Shown here: positions 1-8,180 of the stretch, piece after piece
Layout of the letters: the number at the start of each line of letters is the position of its first letter
Position numbering within the stretch: the stretch's first letter is position 1
Source of the DNA: Muricea muricata
Taxonomy: Eukaryota > Cnidaria > Anthozoa > Malacalcyonacea > Plexauridae
Assembly (NCBI GenBank): GCA_963855995.1
Contig: OY979723.1
Span: 4,958,176-5,022,175, forward strand
DNA length: 64,000 nucleotides
Direction of reading: 5' to 3'
The notes under the pieces: generated by a model
Told to the model about the DNA's origin: nothing
Databases searched by the model: none
What the model saw: only the letters and a program-made list of their open reading frames with translations
Position numbers and translations under genes: made by a program

Positions 1-148
1 TAAAAAGCATTCGGGCCCTCCGCACTTTTAGTTATTTTATGCTTAAATCCGTTTCACAAATAGTTCACAAATGCGCAGAAACGACATCATGTGAAAATTC
101 AGACAAATAAAGAGGAATAGCAGTAAAAATATGAAAAGGTTGACTCAC

Positions 149-251
149 TATTTGATCCTCTTATCCCCATTTTGTTTTCAGGTTTTCCATTGCTTACTCC
201 ACCAAACGCTCTCTCAACTATGAATGCAGTTATCTTGTCTTCAACTTCACC
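149..251 (-). CDS. ACAD9: ACAD9-like acyl-CoA dehydrogenase, exon (third of three seen)
   Basis: Internal coding exon of a mitochondrial acyl-CoA dehydrogenase. The minus-strand reading is open for 34 codons plus one base and includes the segments [20 protein letters not shown] and MGIRGSN, hallmarks of the middle beta-domain of the ACAD9/VLCAD subfamily. The pairing FIVER with NGKPE and GIRGSN fits ACAD9 better than ACADVL. The acceptor is TTTGCAG at 252-258 and the donor is GTGAGT at 148-143. The exon enters in phase 0, directly after the upstream exon at 1134-1205, and leaves in phase 1. Known family role: FAD-dependent acyl-CoA dehydrogenase and assembly factor of respiratory complex I in mitochondria. 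No downstream exon is visible in 1-148. An ACADVL assignment remains possible. Confidence 0.88.
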
Positions 252-385
252 CTGCAAACAAGATGAAAATATTTTATGCGGTTATAAGAAAGGCATCATA
301 CATTTAGGGCATTGCTAATCTAACCGGCTTACAGTAGCTTGTTCTTTCAAGCAGGTTGTTCTTTAGGTAATAGTTCAAATACGAG

Positions 386-494
386 ACAGAGGATTTTACC
401 GGGATTTCAAGTACGAGGTGTTCGTTCCAGTCCTCGGCTTTACCTCGGACTGGAACGAACACCTCGTACTTGAAATCCCGGTAAAGTCCTCTGT
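386..494. repeat. Near-perfect inverted repeat (48-bp arms, 13-base loop)
   Basis: Arms at 386-433 and 447-494 are reverse complements with one mismatch. They run from ACAGAGGA at the outer end to GTTCCAGTCC next to the loop TCGGCTTTACCTC. The fold would be a very stable cruciform or RNA hairpin within the ACAD9 intron. No target duplication is evident, so it could be a fold-back element remnant or a local inverted duplication. Confidence 0.9.
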
Positions 495-538
495 CGAGAA
501 TTGGAACTGACTTCTCAAACTCATCATTTATGCAATTC

Positions 539-637
539 AAAGTACTAGTACCTTGAAGAATTTCAAACTACTAGTACGTTGAAAAATTTCAAACTACTAG
601 TACGTTGAAAAATTTCAAACTACTAGTAGTTTGAAAA
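539..637. repeat. Tandem repeat, 26-bp period, about four copies
   Basis: The word CTAG(T/A) recurs at 545, 571, 597 and 623, exactly 26 bp apart. Each unit contains ACTAGT and a TTGAAAAATTTCAA palindrome, so the units are themselves self-complementary. The array lies inside the ACAD9 intron and has no recognised function. Confidence 0.9.
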
Positions 638-1133
638 CGAATACTTAATCAGCCCCGCTGTCCCCTGAGACATTTCAAATCCGCCACCAGCTTTTAAGAC
701 ACTTTTCCTCTAGTTTCAAAACACTAATTAAATATGTATTTGTTTTGAATTTCCTTCATGAGTTATTAATGATTTTAGAATTCCTATCCTCGAATCGCCT
801 TGAATGTGGTCACGCGAGCAACTGTTAATAATTGGGGCTAAACATACTCATAGAAAAAATAATGTGACCGACAAAGCTGTAGCCCAATAGGGTGAAGCCA
901 GGAACTTGGTTAAAAATATTGTGTAAATAAAAAACCTTGTATTATCTGCCATTCCGCATCCTTTCTGTCGCAGGTCGTTACATTCTCGTGGTCTTTTTTA
1001 CAAATGAAACAATCAACTTAACTGGTCAACAGGGGCGTACAGTCCATATTTCCATTGCAGAGGGAAAAGTTGCTGGGCATAAGAAAAATCATTCCAACAC
1101 GCGCAATGAAAATACTAGAGGGAAATACCTTAC

Positions 1134-1205
1134 CTTCTCATTTTTGACATCTGTTTTCGCAAAAACTGTGAAAACATCGGCCCAGCCTCCATTTGATATC
1201 CAGAT
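1134..1205 (-). CDS. ACAD9: ACAD9-like acyl-CoA dehydrogenase, exon (second of three seen)
   Basis: A 72-bp (24-codon) minus-strand exon, phase 0 at both ends. It reads IWISNGGWADVFTVFAKT followed by DVKNEK. The WISNGG..D.FTVFAKT block is the strongly conserved segment near the FAD and substrate site in VLCAD/ACAD9 enzymes. The acceptor AG is at 1207-1206 and the donor GTAAGG starts at 1133. It continues directly from the exon at 18184-18262, which ends LNGNK, and runs into the exon at 149-251. A plus-strand open frame over 937-1215 is an antisense shadow of this exon and its flank. Confidence 0.9.
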
Positions 1206-1779
1206 CTTCAAATGAGGTAGGGATATATATATTACTATATAGTACACATATTTATTAAATTACTAATCTTGACTTGCAACAAATCTCTTGGGACACATCT
1301 GAAAAAGCTTCTCGCCCACGTTGGTTGGTGCGCACAATAGAACTAATAAAATATTCTTTTGTGCTTCACCACCAACATGGCCGATCTGCAAGTCAAGAAT
1401 ATAGTTTCGTACTACGCAATTAACGTAGCACGCCTCAGATAAAATAGCCTGTGTTTGCCCTCTAGCTTCTAACGAACTTTTCAAATATGTACACATGGTT
1501 AAATGCATGCTTATCTAATTAACACATCAAGTAGTGTCGCGAAAAAATTCGTATCAAGTTATAAAGTTTTCAAGTAAACATTTCCTGGCGTGTCTACACG
1601 AAGAGACAAGTTCGTTGCGTCGTTTAAGTGATGCCATATCAGGTGTACAAATAATAAAATACTTCTTCCAGCTACATGAATTACATCTCTTTGATGCATT
1701 ACTATAAGACTTAGCTCGTTTTAGGATTTTCCAGGTAATAAAATAATTAATGTTATTGTTATTGTTATTATCCTAGATG

Positions 1780-2096
1780 TACTGACTTAATCCAGTGGAG
1801 TTTCGCTTCTTAAGGTCATTAAATGAAGCTATGTGATTGGTGTGATCGGGTTTTGAGTTGATTTTCTGTTAGTCCAACATATGTTTTGGTGGGCCCGTTT
1901 GTCAGATGTTTTCACCGTGGCTTGGTAGATAACAGATTTTGCAAGACAGTTGTTATAGAAATAGCCATTCTTAGCTAAGCCTAAGGCTTCTTGATATAAA
2001 GCAGTGCGCGTTGAAACGAGTCCTCATCCAATGAAATTTCAGAGAGGCGTTTGTTGATTGCGGCTGGAATGTTCTGAATTATTTTGGATGGATAGT
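1780..2096 (-). pseudogene. Decayed GIY-YIG/Penelope-type C-terminal fragment
   Basis: The minus-strand translation gives NYPSKIIQNIPAAINKRLSE, then after a frameshift and stops TYVGLTENQLKTR and, in another frame, NDLKKRNSTGLSQYI. The pattern 'P..I.Q.IP.AIN.RLS', then 'Y.GLTE..(F/L)K.R', then 'K.RNST.LS.(Y/F)I' is the usual C-terminal region of animal retroelement ORFs with a GIY-YIG-like nuclease. Stops and at least two frame changes make it non-functional. Assignment to the Penelope-like group is inference from this motif and the inverted arms. Confidence 0.6.
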
Positions 2097-2178
2097 TAGA
2101 TTTCAGAACCATCCTCAGAGATATGAAAAACTAGATTCATATTAATCTGACACTGCAGAGAACAACGAAAAATTCGTT

Positions 2179-2245
2179 GTCTCGAGAGAGATTCAAACTC
2201 GCATCTTCGGTTTTCTAGACTGCCTACCAATTGAGCTATCGAGTC
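2179..2245 (-). repeat. tRNA-like (SINE-type) sequence
   Basis: On the minus strand the sequence starts GACTCGATAGCTCAATTGG, which contains a good pol III A box (TAGCTCAATTGG), and has a B-box-like GAGTTTGAATC about 35 bases on. The ends GACTCGA and TCGAGAC pair in 6 of 7 positions like an acceptor stem. The anticodon stem pairs poorly, so a working tRNA gene is unlikely. A 7-bp hairpin (ACAACGA/TCGTTGT) follows at about 2162-2180. It is best read as a tRNA-derived SINE head or a captured tRNA-like promoter. Confidence 0.55.
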
Positions 2246-2552
2246 AATTGGGATTGGTAGCGAGTAGCAACGCAACGAACTTGCCTCTACGTGTAGACAC
2301 GCTGAGAAATATTGGAAATATTTACTTGAAAACTTTATAACTTGACACGAATTTTTTCGTGACACTAATTGAGGTGTTAATTGACCTGTACATTTAAAAA
2401 GTTCGTTAGAAGCTAGAGAGCAAACACAAGCTATTTTATCAGGAGTGCTACATTAATGCAGCCCAAGAATCTCAGCTTCCGGTCCATATTTTGCGGTAAA
2501 ACAAAGGGAAAGTAGCACTCGTTAAGTCCCCTTACGGAAAATTCACATAAAA

Positions 2553-3050
2553 TTTCACATGTGAAACCCTAATTTCACATGTGATTCAGTAAATTCCACA
2601 TGTGAAATTAGATTTTCACATGTGAAATTTGTAATTCACATGTGATTCACCAAGTTTCACATGTGAAATAGATTATTCACATATGAAAAATCATATGTGA
2701 AATCAAGTCTCAAGTGAAATCCGTATTTCACATGTGAAAAGTTAAGTGTGAAATTAAATAACATGTGAAATCCTAATTCACATGTGAAAAATTCATATGT
2801 GAAATAAAATCTAAAATGATATTCTTATTTCACAAGTGAAAAGTCAAGTTTGAAATGAGATCACATATTGATCACATATGAAATGCAAATTCACATGTGA
2901 AAATTTCATATGTGAAACCGAAAATGTTGCAAAATTCGTTTTCCACATGTGAAAAGTTCACAAGTGGAATCAAGTCAAATCGCAATTAGAATCAATTTAC
3001 ATGTGAAAGTTTAATTGATCAAATCAAATCATATGTGAAACTTGCATTTC
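2553..3050. repeat. Left array of CACATGTGAAA palindromes
   Basis: More than ten copies of the 14-bp palindrome TTTCACATGTGAAA or close variants (CACATATGAAA, CACAAGTGAAA) are spaced roughly 15-45 bp apart and decay to the right. The motif is self-complementary and contains a CACATGTG E-box-like core. The same unit forms the right array, so both ends of the element can fold within and between arms. Confidence 0.9.
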
Positions 3051-3635
3051 TCTTAAAAACTTTTTATTTAAATCTAGACTGCAAGTAAATTGTCATTTTA
3101 TTTGAAAATCATTTTTGTGAAATCAAATCATATATAAATGAAGTTCTAACTTAATAAAATAAGTTATATGTAATTCCCTAAACGCTTAAACATCATGATC
3201 GAGAAACAAAGTGAGTAAAACGAATCTTTAAGTCTATAGATTAATCAAAAAAGCTTGATAAAATACAAATTAGTTTTACATATATCATTATAATAATTAA
3301 GTTCCTATGTTAATTAACCTATTTTAAAAAATTCATATTTAAATCATATTCACTGTCATGCATTTAACGCTGCAGATCTAATCACGATCTACACTTCTAA
3401 TCACGATCAATGAGGTTTAGTAACCTACAACACATTTGTCCGGGTAGTCCATGCCCGTTACCTATGACTGCATACTTATGAATAATCTCGCTCAGTTCTA
3501 CTAGTTTTAAGTTTGTCTCCTATGTCCTGTCATGATTTTGATTTGTGTGCAACATGGGCCACATTCACTGTCACGACGCAGCCAATGGCTGCCAACTCGG
3601 ATTGTTTTGGCAAAGGCAACGGTCAGGACGGTTAG

Positions 3636-4165
3636 TACACACCAAGGTGTGCACAATAGCACATAAAGGTGTGTAATTTTAACACACCTTCTTACTTATA
3701 ATCAGAAAACACACCATGGTGTGTTGGAAAACACACCAAGGTGTGCTGGAAAACACATCAATATGTGTAAGAAAACAGTGGCGGATCCAGGGTAAGTCAA
3801 AATAAATTATAGCAGCTCAATTTTAAATTCAAAATAACTTTATAACAACGTCATAGGTTATGAATTTCAAAAGAATAAAATCTAACCAATGAAGTTGCTT
3901 TGAAGGTATTTTAAAATGTAAATATATCCTAGAATGAGCTGTGGTAATTTATTTTGACTTACGCTAGATCCGCCACTGTAAGAAAACGCACCAAGATGTG
4001 TACAAAAACACACCCTATTTTTACACACCTTTTATTACACACCTTTGAAAAATACAAGCTGTGTTAGGAAACACACCTTTTTGATGAAAACACACCATGG
4101 TGTGTTTTGGAACACACCATGCACAAGTTTGAGAAACACAGCTAGGTGTGTTAGAAAGCACACCT
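3636..4165. repeat. Second palindrome array, ACACACC(A/T)(A/T)GGTGTGT units
   Basis: About a dozen full or half copies of a palindrome unlike that of the outer arrays: ACACACCATGGTGTGT (about 3711-3726 and 4091-4106), ACACCAAGGTGTGC (3638-3653 and 3731-3746), CTAGGTGTGT (about 4142), and many ACACACC half sites. The array is split by a MITE at 3776-3978. The half site AGGTGTG is the core of T-box protein sites, and two head-to-head halves resemble the palindromic Brachyury site; that resemblance is inference only. Confidence 0.85.
3776..3978. mobile_element. hAT-type MITE copy 1 (203 bp)
   Basis: The terminal inverted repeats are CAGTGGCGGATC at the left and GATCCGCCACTG at the right. It is flanked by a perfect 8-bp target duplication TAAGAAAA (3768-3775 and 3979-3986). 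The 8-bp duplication and CAGTGGCGG termini are typical of hAT-superfamily MITEs. There is no coding capacity. It is almost identical along its length to the copy at 7440-7642. Confidence 0.95.
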
Positions 4166-6514
4166 TGTTTTTGGTATGTTACGAAGCAAAAGTATGAAGA
4201 ATTTCATATGTTAAATATAAATGATGTATAATTTGTCATCATATTAACATGGTGTTAACTTCAGTTTATCCGTCCTAACATGGTGACTCAGAATATCGAG
4301 CTTAGTCTTAGATATTCAAATCTGGATGTGTTAAAAATATTAGCCAAAATATGATTAAATCTCTCACAACACATCAAATCTATGCCGCCCGGTTGTCGAG
4401 TAGCAGTTAGATAAGAATGTTATGTATTTATTTTTTCCTTACCCGATAAAAATGTAAACTATTTCATTTTTCGTTCCGCGGGCAAGTAGGTTTTTATCCA
4501 GTTGTTTCTAGAGATCAGTGGTAGTACTGCGCGCGCAAAGCTCACCGGGAATCTTCACACTTGGACTCCATATTTTTGCACGTTGTATTATAAATGGTGA
4601 TGTTTATAGCGAAAGAAACAGTATTTTAACTAATATTGTCAAAGAAATAACTCCCAATACATCACAAAGGAAGGTGTAAAAGTCAGGTAAGCACATTGTT
4701 TTGATTTTTGTATGGATAAAGCAAATTTAACGTGTAAGTTTACTTCCTTCCATCGTTTATAATTTTGATAGAATCGTGTTGCATTTAAAATTTGAATTTC
4801 GCGCGATAGTATTTGGAAATAAATAGATTTAAATTAATTTACTTTATTTTCCTTGATGCATGGCATTTAGCTCAATTCTAGATCTGTTAACCTGTTTTTT
4901 TTGGACTGGCAAGGTTTTAATAGTGTCTCTTGCCTTGATTGCCTGATGGGGTCATGTTATGATGTGGTCATAAAGGCTTGAAGCCAGACTCAATGGCTGA
5001 CTGATCATCTAAGCAGGGAAATTTAATGGTCTTTAACCACTTTCTACATTGTTGAGTTTTTAACATTTATTTACTTAAGTACTTAAAACTTTCATAGTTC
5101 AAACAATTTTATTAGTGCTCAAACTGTTTCATTGCAAGATTTGTTATGCTGCATTAATATCAAAATATGCTCCAGTAACAAAGTTTTTGGCTATCCAGTT
5201 GAAACTACATTAATAGTCATGTAAAAGTCTACTCAGGGTTTATAGTTTTGAATGGCAGTAAAATGTTTTGGTTGCGATGATGACTTGGCTTTAATGTGGC
5301 CAACTATTGGAATGCTTCTCAACAAAATATTAGACTTACATCCTTAACCTTATATCACCTATTATTACAAGCATAAATGCTTGTAAGCACTGTGATGTGT
5401 AAAGTCAAAGATACTAATTGGCCTACTGTCAACATCCTATTACCGGTACTGAAGAATCCTTAACACTGAACATGTTTGACACCATACTGCTTAGATTTGT
5501 GTCGTTCGAATAAAGACTTCCTGCCCCTCTAATCAAACTTGCTGTATAACTGGGAGGAAAGAAATAGTGTTTAATTCATGATAATGATAAAATATTGTGT
5601 GACATTGAAATGTTGGTGAAGGAAATTAAATCAGTTTTAGGGGGGAAGGTGCCAATGTCTAAAATTACATATCAATTTGCCCTAATTTACCATGAATTAG
5701 CCTCACTGCTCTTTCAGAGGCAGAGCATCTTGTGTTGAACAATAAACCTTTATGCCATAATGTTTTTTCCCCACTTAGTGTCTTACATTATACAGTACTT
5801 GATTTTATAATGTCAATTTGCTTGACACCAAACAATTCCATTCATCAATGAAAAAGTGCTACTAGTAATTAAATCTGTTGAATTAAATGTAAAATTATAA
5901 ACTTTGCTATTTTATTATTCATTTCTGATAAATGTACTAGGAAGAGTGCTGACACTTCTTTAATGCATTGTTTTTTTGTCAAATCAAATAATAGAATATT
6001 TTGCATAGAAGGGTGATTTATGATAACCTCATGTACAGTATTATTGCATTGAATGCCTAAGTTATACCTTATGTAAGATATATATAATACTTATCTTGAT
6101 ATATGACTTATCTTATTATAGACCTACAAAATTTGGATTGTGAATAGGGAGGCACATAACCTGTAATGATAAACTTAATTTACATGTCTCTGGATTTTAA
6201 TAAAGTTTTAGCTTAGTTTAATTATGCACCAGAAATAATTAGAATATATTTAAATTTCTAAGAAAATGTGCATATACTGTTGCCTAAAAAGAATGCCATT
6301 TTAGTTGTGTTTTTGTATACATTAAAAAATGCTGCTCATGTTAGTGGCTTTTTCTTGGATTGTTCAGACTGTAGGTGGCACTATTGTTCTTGACAATGTA
6401 TGACATGTTAGTTGGCAGTGTATGACCATTAGTCAACCATGCATTAGTGGATGGTGTAAGACAAATAAAAATAAGAAAGAACAATTAGGATGCATAATTA
6501 TATTGCATTATTAT
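4166..6514. other. AT-rich interior of the BEN element, no recognised coding exon
   Basis: About 2.3 kb of AT-rich sequence with dense stops in all frames. I find no protein similarity. A TATA-like box and a splice-donor-like site near 4589-4690 could mark a non-coding first exon of the BEN mini-gene; otherwise the stretch reads as intron. Confidence 0.5.
4589..4690 (+). promoter_or_regulatory. Candidate TATA box and first-exon donor of the BEN mini-gene
   Basis: TATAAAT lies at 4589-4595, and a strong donor CAG|GTAAGC at 4684-4692 could end a short untranslated first exon spliced to the BEN exon at 6778. There is no ORF in between. Support is by position and consensus only. Confidence 0.25.
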
Positions 6515-6635
6515 AAATTGATCAACTTCCTTCTGTTAACTTTATGTGTATTTGTGATTGGTCAATACGTCCTGACGTGAAATGTAATTGGCTATCTGAC
6601 TAACAGGAACTGGACAACAGGAAGTTGATCAATTT
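6515..6635. repeat. 121-bp inverted-repeat segment
   Basis: AAATTGATCAACTTCC (6515-6530) and GGAAGTTGATCAATTT (6620-6635) are perfect 16-bp reverse complements around an 89-base spacer. The reverse complements extend imperfectly further inwards (CTTCTGTT and AACAG). It may be a small MITE or fold-back unit. No clear target duplication. Confidence 0.7.
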
Positions 6636-6777
6636 TCTATCAAATAAATTCATCAACTTTTGGAAATGAATTCACACAATATTTTATCAACACTTCCATT
6701 GCAATGACCATAAACATGCATGCTGGAATTTAATTATTGCAGAATGACATATTGCTCATGAACATTTTCTTTCATAG

Positions 6778-6943
6778 AAATTTTTAACACCAACTGCCTT
6801 GGCTGAAGTAGAAAGGTCCAAAATGACAAAAACCCTTTTATCAGCTGTTTTTGGTCGAGAGGTCTTAAAAATGTCTACTCTAACTGGAAAGGCAAAAGAT
6901 GAAGGAGAGATGTTGGATACCCATAAAGTTGAATTAATCACTG
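6778..6943 (+). CDS. BEN-domain protein, exon A
   Basis: A plus-strand exon of 55 codons plus one base, with acceptor TTTCATAG at 6770-6777 and donor GTGAGT at 6944. The translation includes LLSAVFGREVLKMSTLTGKA, which matches the BEN-domain pattern (Leu-rich helix, 'lF..e.L..ssLTGk...', then LD..KV..I). BEN domains are DNA-binding or protein-binding modules of animal chromatin factors, and some bind palindromic DNA. An in-frame ATG at 6823 could start a short protein. The upstream half of the domain is not evident. The exon lies inside a palindrome-array element and may be a captured host fragment. Confidence 0.6.
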
Positions 6944-7079
6944 GTGAGTTGCTATCTTTGTCAAGTTAGATACTGAGTGTGATTTATATACCAAAGCTCA
7001 TCATTTGAAAGGATGGAGCATGCATGAATTACTTTTGGTTGTTGATTAGTCTAATGTTTTTTTTACTATTCTTTTGCAG

Positions 7080-7180
7080 CCTATGTCATGCAATCCTTTC
7101 CTTTTGCTACAAGAACAGCCATTTGATTGGCAATATCACAGAAAATTAGAGATGAAAAAAGGCCTGTGACCGCATGCTAA
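7080..7180 (+). CDS. BEN-domain protein, exon B with in-frame TGA
   Basis: The acceptor CTTTTGCAG at 7071-7079 joins in phase with exon A (the split Ala codon completes correctly). The frame then reads YVMQSFPFATRTAI and meets TGA at 7124-7126. The same frame stays open beyond the stop (LAISQKIRDEKR) to TAA at 7178-7180, and the extension looks like the last BEN helix. The TGA is therefore probably a nonsense mutation, although a short product ending there is possible. Confidence 0.5.
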
Positions 7181-7343
7181 AATCCCAAGTTGATGCCAAT
7201 ATTGCACATTGAATTGTATGCTGGATTGGGCATGATACAAACAGTACTGTGTGACTTTTTTAAATAGATAATTATAAATGCTGATTTAAATGAATTTAAT
7301 ATTTAACTTGCAAGTAGTATGTATTTAGTGTTCTCAGCCTGTA

Positions 7344-7349
7344 AATAAA
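7344..7349 (+). terminator. Candidate poly(A) signal of the BEN mini-gene
   Basis: AATAAA about 220 bp after the first stop codon of the BEN reading frame, followed by a T-rich stretch at about 7378-7386. Position fits a 3' UTR end just before the right palindrome array. Confidence 0.4.
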
Positions 7350-7394
7350 ACTGCATTCATATATGATTGCTTACAACTTTTTTGTTCCAGAGGT

Positions 7395-7890
7395 GAAGTT
7401 TCACATATTCAACATTTTCACATGTGAAATCGATTTCACCAGTGGCGGATCCAGGGTAAGTCAAAATAAATTATAGCAGCTCAATTTTAAATTCAAAATG
7501 ACTTTATAACAATGTCATAGGTTATGAATTTCAAAAGAATAAAATCTAACCAATGAAGTTGCTTTGAAGGTATTTTATAATGTAAATATATCCTAGAATG
7601 AGCTGTGGTAATTTATTTTGACTTACGCTAGAATCGCCTCTGGATTTCACATGTGAAATATACTTCACGTATGAAAATTTCACATGTGAAGTGTTCCAAT
7701 TCCACACATAGGGTTTGTATGTGAAATTGATTTCACATGTGAAAAATTCACATGTGAAACATGTTTCACATATGAAAGTTTCACATGTGAAATGCATTTC
7801 ACATATGAAAATTTCACATGTGAAGTGTTCCAATTCCACATATAGATTTCACATGTGAAATTTTCACATGTGAAAGCATATGTGAAATTT
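7395..7890. repeat. Right array of CACATGTGAAA palindromes
   Basis: Same TTTCACATGTGAAA unit as the left array, with about a dozen copies plus CACATATGAAA variants, interrupted by a MITE at 7440-7642. Two segments around ACTTCACATATGAAAATTTC and AAGTGTTCCAATTCCACA are repeated, showing local duplication within the array. An open frame on the minus strand across 7546-7839 is an artefact of the repeat. Confidence 0.9.
7440..7642. mobile_element. hAT-type MITE copy 2 (203 bp)
   Basis: Same element and orientation as 3776-3978, and the same length. It is flanked by a perfect 8-bp duplication GATTTCAC (7432-7439 and 7643-7650) cut from a palindrome unit. The left terminus is intact (CAGTGGCGGATCC). 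The right terminus is mutated (CGCCTCTG instead of CGCCACTG), so this copy is probably immobile. Confidence 0.95.
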
Positions 7891-7926
7891 CCGTAAGGGT
7901 CACGTCACGTTTACCAACACTAAATT

Positions 7927-8133
7927 TGTGCCGAGCGGGCAAACTGCAGGCACTCCACCCGCGTTTATGTGTACAAATTTATGCATGGAAAGAACAATGT
8001 GTAAATTTAAGCATGGAAAGAACAATGTGTAAATTTAAGCGCGAGGGACAATATCAATGTGACTGTTTATTTTTACTTTTATATTAAATTTCAACTTTAA
8101 AAGAAAGGTGTGCATTTCATTATTGCGTCCGCA
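7927..8133 (+). repeat. BEL/Pao 5' LTR
   Basis: Starts TGTGCCGAGCGGGC and ends GTCCGCA, shared with 17407-17567 (for example AAGCGCGAGGGACAA and TTTCAACTTTAAAAGAA). It contains a local tandem duplication of about 28 bp (GCATGGAAAGAACAATGTGT, about 7983-8036) absent from the 3' LTR. Confidence 0.8.
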
Positions 8134-8139
8134 GACTTT

Positions 8140-8157
8140 TGGTGCCGTGGACAGGTT
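8140..8157 (+). other. BEL/Pao primer-binding site
   Basis: TGGTGCCGTGGACAGG follows the 5' LTR by six bases. A TGG start complementary to a tRNA 3' CCA is the expected primer site for minus-strand synthesis. The tRNA was not identified. Confidence 0.6.
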
Positions 8158-8180
8158 GAAAAGGATTTTTCGGCGATAAA

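Larger units (their letters stand above)
252..1133 (-). other. Intron of the ACAD9-like gene (882 bp)
   Basis: AT-rich intron between two phase-0 exon ends. It holds a 48-bp-arm inverted repeat (386-494) and a 26-bp tandem repeat (539-637). Between 640 and 1133 I see no further element or coding signal. Confidence 0.8.
1420..2462 (-). mobile_element. Penelope-like remnant with about 200-bp inverted arms
   Basis: Segments about 1420-1627 and 2264-2462 are diverged reverse complements. They share, for example, TAAAATAG, CTCTAGCTTCTAACGAACTTTT, AAGTTATAAAGTTTTCAAGTAAA and GTGTCTACACG, with point differences and small gaps. Between them on the minus strand lie a tRNA-like sequence and the decayed C-terminal part of a GIY-YIG-type retroelement protein. 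Penelope-like elements are known to carry inverted or tandem terminal repeats, which fits. The RT core is missing, so this is internally deleted. An alternative is two unrelated repeat copies that happen to lie in opposite orientation. Confidence 0.65.
2529..7899. mobile_element. 5.4-kb element with CCCTTACGG termini, palindrome arrays and BEN cargo
   Basis: The left end reads CCCTTACGGAAAATTCACAT. The reverse complement of the right end reads CCCTTACGGAAATTTCACAT, giving matching terminal inverted repeats that run into arrays of TTTCACATGTGAAA palindromes on both sides (2553-3050 and 7395-7890). The interior holds a second palindrome array (3636-4165) and a BEN-domain mini-gene (6778-7180). 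No convincing target duplication is seen; at best a 2-bp TC flanks both ends. No transposase is recognisable, so it is probably non-autonomous. The superfamily is unassigned. Confidence 0.65.

Noticed and set aside
304..540. Minus-strand 78-codon open frame
   Set aside because: It runs through both arms of the perfect hairpin; the same words are read forwards and backwards, so it is a by-product of the inverted repeat.
149..1205. Assignment to ACADVL rather than ACAD9
   Set aside because: Not excluded, but the FIVER / NGKPE / GIRGSN combination is closer to ACAD9; left as the less likely alternative.
937..1215. Plus-strand 92-codon open frame
   Set aside because: It is antisense to the ACAD9 exon at 1134-1205 and its flank, with no ATG start and no similarity.
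2179..2245. Functional tRNA gene
   Set aside because: A and B boxes are good but the anticodon stem pairs poorly and the acceptor has a mismatch; embedded in a repeat, so SINE-like is the better reading.
7546..7839. Minus-strand frame with repeated CET/FTCE words
   Set aside because: Translation of the CACATGTGAAA palindrome array, not a protein.
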